From Clostridioides sp. (GTDB lineage: Bacteria; Bacillota; Clostridia; Peptostreptococcales; Peptostreptococcaceae), in contig JAISUA010000122.1 of assembly GCA_031272305.1 (NCBI GenBank), positions 1 to 5,284 on the forward strand: a DNA stretch of 5,284 nucleotides. The letters run 5' to 3'. The notes beneath the pieces are model-generated. The model was given only the letters and a program-made list of their open reading frames with translations. It had not been told where the DNA came from and did no database searches. The position numbers were made by a program, and so were the translations under genes. This document shows, one piece after another, positions 1 to 5,284 of this stretch (position 1 is its first letter; every line of letters begins with the position of its first letter).

Positions 1-3000
1 GAATATTAGCATCATCAAGAGGAGCTTCAATCTCATCAAGAATACAAAACGGAGTTGGTTTCGTCATTATAATCGCAAATAAAATACTTATTGCAGTAAG
101 TGCCTTTTCACCTCCTGATAACAGGTTCAAGCTCTTCATTTTCTTTCCAGGTGGCTTTGAAAAAATAAGTATATCACTACTTAAAACATCTTCTTTGTTT
201 TCAATAATAATCTCTGCACTTCCTCCACCAAAAAGCTTTTTGTGAACATATTTGTACTTTTCATTTATAATTTCAAATTGATTTTTAAATTCATTTTTCA
301 TATTTATTTCTATTGATGAAATAATCTCTTCTATAGCTGATACTGATTCCTCTAAATCTTTCTTTTGGACAGTAAGGAAATCATATCTCACCTTTTCTTC
401 TTCATATTCTTTAATAGAATCAATATTAATATTTCCAAGCTCTTTTATGGATTTTCTTAAACTAACTATTTCTTTTTTAGTTACATTTATAGTTTTATCT
501 CTTAATTCACTAGCCTTATCAAGCGACAACTCATACTGTTCTAAAAGTGTATTCTCTATCTGTTCATAATAAGAAATAGTTCTTTCAATTGTAGATTCTA
601 CCTTGAATAAACTTTCTTTCAAACTGTTAAATTGTCTTTCACAAATTTTAGAATCTCTTTCAACTTCTTTAAGTGTTTCCTTTAAATTAATCTTACTATT
701 CTTAAGATCTTCAAAGTTTGTACTTCTTTCTTTCAACATAGCATGAATTTTTTCTATTTCTCCTGTAAAAGATTCATTATTTTTCTCATATTCTACTGCT
801 TGGTTTTCTTTAGCTTCAATTTCTTGATTCAACGTTTCAATTTCAAGATTTGTAGCAGCTATTTCTTGTTTTATTCTATCAATATTTTTACGTTCGTTTT
901 CTACTATTTGCTCATATTTAGCAAGATTTATATTGAGTTCATCTATTTCTTTTCTGCTATCTTCAAAAGACGATGTTTCTGATTTTAATATTTCTTGCTT
1001 TTCTACAATAGTCTTGTTGCTACTTTCAATTTCAACGTCGATATTCTTTATATCTTTTTCTAGTTTATTAGCCCTATCATTTGCAAAAGACACTTTTTCT
1101 TCAAGTTGTTTCTTTTCAAGGCTTAATTTTTCTTTATTTTTAGATGTACTATCAATTTTATTTAGTAGATTTTTCTTTATTAAATTAGATTCAAAACTTT
1201 CATTATCTAGTTTTTTCAATTTTTGTTCTATGTTTTGAATTTTTAGATTGCAAGAATCCAACTTTTCTTTCGATTCATTTATTTTATTTTCTAAGCTTAA
1301 CTTTTCTTTTTCGAAAATTTGAATTTGCTCTATACATTCATCTATTGCTCTTCTTCTAGATAGAATACTTGTATTATTCTTATGACTACCTCCAGTCATA
1401 GCTCCACCAATATTTATGATTTCGCCATCAAGTGTAGTTACTTTGTATCTATGTTTAGTTTTTCTAGAAAAATCAATTGCATCATCAATTGTCTTAGCTA
1501 CTACAGTTTTGTTTAATAGGCTTTTTATTATATTATTAAATTTATCATCACAAGTAACAAAATCTGTTGCTAATCCTAGTATTCCATTTTCACCTTGAAT
1601 ATTTATGTCCTCTGATTTTCTATTTTCAATAATATTTACTGGTAAAAAAGTTACTCTTCCTAAATTTTTTTCTTTCAAATATTCTATAGCTTTTTTAGCA
1701 CTGATTTCATCAGCACTCACTATATTTTGTAGTGTAGAACCAAGTGCAGCTTCAATTGATTTCTCATAATTTGGAGTTACTTTTATAAGTTGTCCTAATA
1801 CACCATAAATTCCTTTCAGACTCTTATTTTTTAAAATAGATTTTACACCTTTATTAAAACCTTCAAGTTGATTTTCCATATCACTGTAAATTTTAAGTTT
1901 CGAATTTGTATGATTTATATTATCATTTAAAGTATTAAGTTCATTAGCAAGATTATTATTTTCTTCATTCAAATCATTTAATTGAATTTCTTCAGATGTT
2001 TTATTTCTACTAAACTCATTTTTTAAATTAATTGTATCATGAAGTTTTGAATCTATTTTTTCTATTTCTTTATTGATAACTTCCAATTCTTTTTCTATTT
2101 CTTCAAGTTCAAGTTCAACATCACTTTTTCTTGAATTCAAATTCTCAATATTTGCCTTTTGCGTTGACATTTCATCAGATTTTTTTTGTTTATTATTTAG
2201 ATTTTTGATAATATATTCTTTCAAACTATCTATTGTATTCTTTAAATTTTCTAAATCTATTTTTTTACTTATATTTTTTTCACCAAAAGTAGCTATATGA
2301 GATTTTATTTCATGCATTTTTAAATCATCAATTTCATTTGATTTGATTATTTTCTCTAATTCCTCTTTGATTTCTTGAAGTTTAATTTTACTTTCCTTTA
2401 TCTTGACTTTCTTTTGATCGATTTCATTAGCATTCAAAAGCGACTTCTCATTATTTATTTCTAAATTCTTTTTCGTTTCAGATAAAATCTCTCTAACTGA
2501 TTTTGTATAATCAAACTCTCTTTCAATTTTATTTTCTACTTCTTCATATTCATCTTGATTTTTAATATATTTTTGTTCTAAAAATTCTTTTTCTTTTTCT
2601 TTTTCTTCTATATCTCTTTGAATTAATCTTTTATGCTCTTTAAGTTCAAATTTTTCTTTATCAATATATTCAAGCTGATTCAAGAAACTATTTACTTCGA
2701 GTTTTTTTAATCTATCTGAAAAACCAATATATTTTCTAGCCTTAACTTGTTGCTCATACAATGGTTTGATTCTTCCAGAAACCTCATCGTATATATCGCA
2801 AATTCTATCCAAATTATCTTTTGTAGTTGCAAGGTTTTTTTCAGCTTCTGTTTTTTTGTATCTGTATTTAGCTATTCCACAAGCCTCGTCGAATATTTTT
2901 CTTCTTATCGAAGGATTGTTGCTCAAAATTTCATCTACTTTTCCTTGTTCTACAATACAATAACCATCTTTACCTATTCCAGTATCTAAAAGCAACTCTT

Positions 3001-3373
3001 TTATATCCTTTAGTCTACATGATTTATTATTTAAGAAAAATTGACTTTCTCCACTTTTGTAAGCTCTTCTCTTTATTGTAATTTCACTATAATCTATATC
3101 TATGTTTCTATCTTCATTGTCTAATGTAAGAGATACTTCACAATAATTCATGGCTGGTTTTGAGTCAGTTCCTATGAAAATAACATCTTCTAATTTATCT
3201 CCTCTAAGACTTTTCATACTCTGTTCGCCTAAAACCCATCTGACTGCATCTGATATATTGCTCTTGCCACTTCCATTTGGTCCAACTATAGCTGTTACAC
3301 CTTTGTTGAAAATAATATCGGTTTTGTATGGAAATGACTTGAATCCTTTTAGCTCTAGTCGTTTTAAATACAA
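1..3373 (-). CDS. smc: Chromosome partition protein SMC (condensin ATPase), C-terminus cut by window edge
   Basis: SMC is the ATPase core of the bacterial condensin SMC-ScpAB, which compacts the nucleoid and helps sister origins separate. The visible 1124 codons are open throughout. The N-terminal head starts LKRLELKGFKSF and carries Walker A GPNGSGKS at residues 31-38, an Arg-finger-type R57 in SLRGDKLEDVIF, and the Q-loop EQGKVDEIL around Q143. DEACGIAKYRYKK (162-174) leads into a first coiled coil rich in Lys, Glu and Asn (about 175-510). The hinge spans about 515-670 (GIYGVLGQLI from 521, GGAMTGGS at 656-663). A second coiled coil follows to about 975. The C-terminal head has GNIN (980-983), FGGG (1048-1051), signature LSGGEKAL (1085-1092) and Walker B ILDE ending in D1113 and catalytic E1114. 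The family is usually near 1180 residues, so about 60 are lost beyond base 1. The TTG start is chosen because the frame closes upstream at an in-frame TGA, the TTG has a good ribosome binding site, and the protein then begins exactly at the conserved N-terminus. Confidence 0.98.
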   Translation of the reverse strand, partial: MYLKRLELKGFKSFPYKTDIIFNKGVTAIVGPNGSGKSNISDAVRWVLGEQSMKSLRGDKLEDVIFIGTDSKPAMNYCEVSLTLDNEDRNIDIDYSEITIKRRAYKSGESQFFLNNKSCRLKDIKELLLDTGIGKDGYCIVEQGKVDEILSNNPSIRRKIFDEACGIAKYRYKKTEAEKNLATTKDNLDRICDIYDEVSGRIKPLYEQQVKARKYIGFSDRLKKLEVNSFLNQLEYIDKEKFELKEHKRLIQRDIEEKEKEKEFLEQKYIKNQDEYEEVENKIEREFDYTKSVREILSETKKNLEINNEKSLLNANEIDQKKVKIKESKIKLQEIKEELEKIIKSNEIDDLKMHEIKSHIATFGEKNISKKIDLENLKNTIDSLKEYIIKNLNNKQKKSDEMSTQKANIENLNSRKSDVELELEEIEKELEVINKEIEKIDSKLHDTINLKNEFSRNKTSEEIQLNDLNEENNNLANELNTLNDNINHTNSKLKIYSDMENQLEGFNKGVKSILKNKSLKGIYGVLGQLIKVTPNYEKSIEAALGSTLQNIVSADEISAKKAIEYLKEKNLGRVTFLPVNIIENRKSEDINIQGENGILGLATDFVTCDDKFNNIIKSLLNKTVVAKTIDDAIDFSRKTKHRYKVTTLDGEIINIGGAMTGGSHKNNTSILSRRRAIDECIEQIQIFEKEKLSLENKINESKEKLDSCNLKIQNIEQKLKKLDNESFESNLIKKNLLNKIDSTSKNKEKLSLEKKQLEEKVSFANDRANKLEKDIKNIDVEIESSNKTIVEKQEILKSETSSFEDSRKEIDELNINLAKYEQIVENERKNIDRIKQEIAATNLEIETLNQEIEAKENQAVEYEKNNESFTGEIEKIHAMLKERSTNFEDLKNSKINLKETLKEVERDSKICERQFNSLKESLFKVESTIERTISYYEQIENTLLEQYELSLDKASELRDKTINVTKKEIVSLRKSIKELGNINIDSIKEYEEEKVRYDFLTVQKKDLEESVSAIEEIISSIEINMKNEFKNQFEIINEKYKYVHKKLFGGGSAEIIIENKEDVLSSDILIFSKPPGKKMKSLNLLSGGEKALTAISILFAIIMTKPTPFCILDEIEAPLDDANI
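2585..2608. repeat. Short in-frame hexamer repeat inside smc
   Basis: On the plus strand TTCTTT is repeated three times and followed by TTCTTC. On the coding strand it reads as alternating GAA and AAA codons and gives an E/K tract (EEKEKEKE, residues 256-263) in the first coiled coil. The unit is six bases, so gain or loss of a copy would add or remove two residues without breaking the frame. Confidence 0.7.
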
Positions 3374-3477
3374 TGTATATTCTCCTTTTTTGTAACTTGT
3401 TTTTATATATTTATTAGTTCATATTTTGTAGCTATTATTTTATATATTTAATTTATATACTATATTTTATAAACTTT
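3374..3477. other. AT-rich spacer between the radical SAM gene and smc
   Basis: This 104-bp gap has only about 14 G or C bases by hand count, much lower than the flanking genes. Apart from the smc ribosome binding site it holds no open frame of note. I see no GC-rich hairpin followed by a T run, so there is no evidence of a terminator and transcription may read through from rnc into smc. A-T runs give many TATAAA-like hexamers but no convincing partner -35 box, so a separate smc promoter here is possible but unproven. Confidence 0.6.
3381..3388 (-). promoter_or_regulatory. Ribosome binding site of smc (fixes the TTG start)
   Basis: On the minus strand the sequence reads AAAGGAGA, with eight bases between GGAG and the TTG start at 3373-3371. 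This is a near-consensus Shine-Dalgarno sequence at normal spacing. Upstream in the smc frame there is no ATG, GTG or TTG before an in-frame TGA about 16 codons away, so this site decides the start. Confidence 0.85.
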
Positions 3478-4623
3478 TTATATAGTTGTTTCATACTCTT
3501 TACTCATTATATTATATATTTCTTCAATACTTATTTTAAAATTTTCTTCAATTGCTTCTATTTCATTATTTTTATCATAACTTAAAATAATTTCTATTGT
3601 GTCTTTTGGAAGTTCTACATCTTTATATATTAGAGAATCCACTACAGATAGCTTTATTCCATAGTTTTTAGTGAAGAATTCGATATTTTCTTTCTTATTT
3701 CCTACAATAGTCGATATTATTTTTTTGTTGCATAGTATTTTGACTGAAGTTTGATGTTTAACACAATATTTTTCCTTATCCTTTATTAGATACTCAATAT
3801 AATCTTTTATTATATCTGATTCAACCAATTGTCTAAACGCAGGATGATAAGGACCTCCAACTACTGCTTCTCCTTCTTGTATCTCATCAGTAGCTTGAAG
3901 TCCAACTCTAATAACATTTATATCGTTTATAGTAAATAAAACTAATATTTTTTTTACAATATTTCTGCATTCATTCAACGTGAAACATTTGTATTCTTTC
4001 GTTTCAAGAATTTTTTCTAAACCTGTATCTTTTAATACAAGAGTAGGATATATTCTAACACAATCTGGCTTCAACTCGACAAATTTTTTAGCAGTCATCA
4101 TACATTTTGTTCCATTATCTCCAGGAAGTCCAACCATCATTTGAAGTCCCAATTTAAATCCAAATTTCTTGATAAGATTTGCACTTTTTATTACACATTC
4201 TACTGAATGTCCTCTATTACTTTTCTCAAGAACTTCTTCATCTAAAGATTGTACACCAAGCTCTATGACTTCAACCTTGTATTCTTTCAACATTTTCAAA
4301 ATATTTTCATCAATGCAATCTGGTCTTGTCGAAATTCTAATATAATTTACAAATCCTTTCTCGATATATCTTTTAGCAACAGAAAGCAATTCTTTTTGTA
4401 TTTGTATATCTATTGCAGTGAAGCTACCTCCAAAAAATGCAATCTCTATATTTGCACTTTTGTCAATTCCTTCAAGTGATTCTTCTATGATTTTTTCCAC
4501 TTCAGCTGTCGTTACATTTGTACTTACTCCAGTTATTTTTTTTTGATTACAAAAAATACAATCATGTGGACAACCTTGATGTGGAACAAATATTGGTATT
4601 ATTTTTGTTCTTTGCTTTAGCAT
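3478..4623 (-). CDS. Elp3-like radical SAM protein without acetyltransferase domain
   Basis: This is a radical SAM enzyme of the Elp3-like group. The CxxxCxxC motif for the [4Fe-4S] cluster is C18, C22 and C25 (CPHDCIFC). It is followed by GGSFT at 65-69, the ISTRPD segment at 97-102, ELGVQS at 121-126, LQMMVGLPGD at 160-169 and RIYPTLVLKDTGLE at 190-203. The C-terminal part contains the family hallmark IRVGLQ (238-243) and GGPYHPAFRQLVES (256-269). True Elp3 proteins are over 500 residues and continue into a GNAT acetyltransferase that makes the carboxymethyl group on tRNA wobble uridine. Here residues 270-381 show no GNAT motif, so that reaction as known is unlikely. No signal peptide or membrane segment is seen, so it should be cytosolic. 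The ATG is the only plausible start: an in-frame TGA lies three codons upstream. There is no Shine-Dalgarno sequence; the ATG overlaps the rnc stop by 7 bp, so translation is probably coupled to rnc. The substrate is unknown; an RNA or tRNA is inferred from the family. Confidence 0.93.
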   Translation of the reverse strand: MLKQRTKIIPIFVPHQGCPHDCIFCNQKKITGVSTNVTTAEVEKIIEESLEGIDKSANIEIAFFGGSFTAIDIQIQKELLSVAKRYIEKGFVNYIRISTRPDCIDENILKMLKEYKVEVIELGVQSLDEEVLEKSNRGHSVECVIKSANLIKKFGFKLGLQMMVGLPGDNGTKCMMTAKKFVELKPDCVRIYPTLVLKDTGLEKILETKEYKCFTLNECRNIVKKILVLFTINDINVIRVGLQATDEIQEGEAVVGGPYHPAFRQLVESDIIKDYIEYLIKDKEKYCVKHQTSVKILCNKKIISTIVGNKKENIEFFTKNYGIKLSVVDSLIYKDVELPKDTIEIILSYDKNNEIEAIEENFKISIEEIYNIMSKEYETTI

Positions 4624-5284
4624 TTTTTTTGTTCAAGAGCAACTTTCGCAGCATGTTGTTCAGCTTCTTTTTTACTCTTTCCTTTTCCCATTCCTAAAAC
4701 TCGATTTCCTGAACCAACTTGTACTATAAACTCTTTGTTGTGATCAGGTCCTTTTTCGTCTACAACTTTATACCAAATATCAATACTTCCATCTTTTTGA
4801 AGAACTTCTTGCAAGTGAGTTTTATAATCTCTAAATATATTTCCTTTTCTAGTATCTTCAATAATTTTTCCAAAGAACTTCATAATAAATTCTCTAGATT
4901 TTTCAAGACCTCCATCAAGATATATAGCAGCAATAACAGCTTCTACAGCATCAGCTAAAATAGAACTTCTAACTCTCCCTCCTGTTGATTCTTCTCCTTT
5001 TCCAAGTAGAAGATAATCTCCAAGATTTATTTGCTTTGCAACCTCACACAAAGCTTTTTCACATACTATTGTGGCTCTTTGTTTAGATAATTCACCTTCT
5101 AAAAGTTCTTTCTCTTGTTTGAACAAATAGTCACTTACAACTATACTTAAAACTGAATCTCCTAGAAATTCAAATCTCTCATTGAAGTTGAATTTTTTGT
5201 TTTCATTCGAATAAGATCTGTGAGTTAGTGCTTCTTTCTCAAAATCGTCGTTATTATTTGGTGATCCTATTAGCGATGGTGGTG
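4617..5284 (-). CDS. rnc: Ribonuclease III, N-terminus cut by window edge
   Basis: RNase III is a homodimeric, Mg-dependent endonuclease that cuts double-stranded RNA, for example rRNA precursors and structured mRNAs. The visible part is 221 residues (first complete codon at 5282). The catalytic domain shows ALTHRSY, then the signature NERFEFLGDSVL with E35, E38 and D42, matching E. coli E38, E41 and D45. E62, and D111 and E114 in ADAVEA, match E. coli E65, D114 and E117, a constant offset of three, so all catalytic residues are present. A double-stranded-RNA-binding domain follows at about 152-221, starting DYKTHLQEVLQ and ending with GKGKSKKEAEQHAAKVALEQ. By comparison with E. coli (226 residues) only a few N-terminal residues are missing, or about 10-25 if it has the longer Firmicute N-terminus. 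The true start lies outside the window; the TTG at 5126 is internal, because the signature motif is upstream of it. The gene ends inside the start of the radical SAM gene. Confidence 0.97.
   Translation of the reverse strand, partial: PPSLIGSPNNNDDFEKEALTHRSYSNENKKFNFNERFEFLGDSVLSIVVSDYLFKQEKELLEGELSKQRATIVCEKALCEVAKQINLGDYLLLGKGEESTGGRVRSSILADAVEAVIAAIYLDGGLEKSREFIMKFFGKIIEDTRKGNIFRDYKTHLQEVLQKDGSIDIWYKVVDEKGPDHNKEFIVQVGSGNRVLGMGKGKSKKEAEQHAAKVALEQKKC

Noticed and set aside
743..2989. Several plus-strand open frames of 60-101 codons (for example 743-982, 933-1238, 1416-1598, 2073-2300, 2747-2989) rich in Phe, Ser, Ile and Leu
   Set aside because: They lie entirely opposite smc. Their Phe/Ser-rich, membrane-like look is the reverse-strand reading of Lys/Glu-rich coiled-coil codons, and no ribosome binding site or family motif supports them.
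3150..3395. Plus-strand open frame of 81 codons opposite the smc N-terminus
   Set aside because: It is the antisense of the conserved Walker A region of smc; the codon constraint is fully explained by the SMC head.
3400..3477. TATAAA-like hexamers and a short TTTATA/TATAAA inverted repeat as an smc promoter, operator or terminator
   Set aside because: In a spacer of about 13% G+C such matches are expected by chance. I found no convincing -35 partner at proper spacing, and the stem is all A-T and not followed by a T run on the coding strand.
4249..4958. Plus-strand open frames at 4249-4479 and 4719-4958
   Set aside because: They are antisense to the radical SAM and RNase III genes, which have strong family motifs and continuous frames.
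4617..5126. A shorter RNase III starting at the TTG at 5126
   Set aside because: The essential signature motif with three catalytic acidic residues lies in the same open frame upstream of this TTG, so the real start is beyond the window edge.
1..5284. A new defence, mobile or CRISPR system
   Set aside because: All coding space is taken by rnc, a radical SAM gene and smc. I saw no direct-repeat array, transposase, integrase, tRNA or terminal inverted repeats on either strand.

Overview
The window is a compact, very AT-rich (roughly a quarter to 30% G+C by eye) bacterial segment in which every convincing gene lies on the minus strand. The codon choice (AGA for Arg, A/T-ending codons nearly everywhere), the AAAGGAGA-type ribosome binding site and the gene order point to a low-GC Firmicute of the Clostridia/Tissierellia type. 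I cannot name a genus from the sequence.

In the direction of transcription (from high to low coordinates) the layout is: (1) ribonuclease III (rnc), missing only a short N-terminal piece beyond the right edge; (2) a 381-residue Elp3-like radical SAM protein whose start codon overlaps the end of rnc by 7 bp; (3) a 104-bp, extremely AT-rich spacer ending in a strong Shine-Dalgarno sequence; (4) smc, the chromosome condensin ATPase, read from a TTG start and running off the left edge with about 60 residues missing. The smc frame is open without interruption across all 3373 bases. Open frames on the plus strand are shadows of these genes.

The three genes form a housekeeping cluster for RNA processing and chromosome organisation. 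RNase III cuts double-stranded RNA, SMC (with ScpA and ScpB encoded elsewhere) compacts and segregates the chromosome, and the radical SAM protein probably acts on tRNA or another RNA, but its substrate is not known to me. This is mostly an ordinary core-genome region and I found no sign of a mobile element, CRISPR array, RNA gene or new defence system. The points most worth a second look are the Elp3-like protein that lacks the acetyltransferase half, and the A8 run that forms a possible slippery site exactly at the rnc/radical-SAM overlap.
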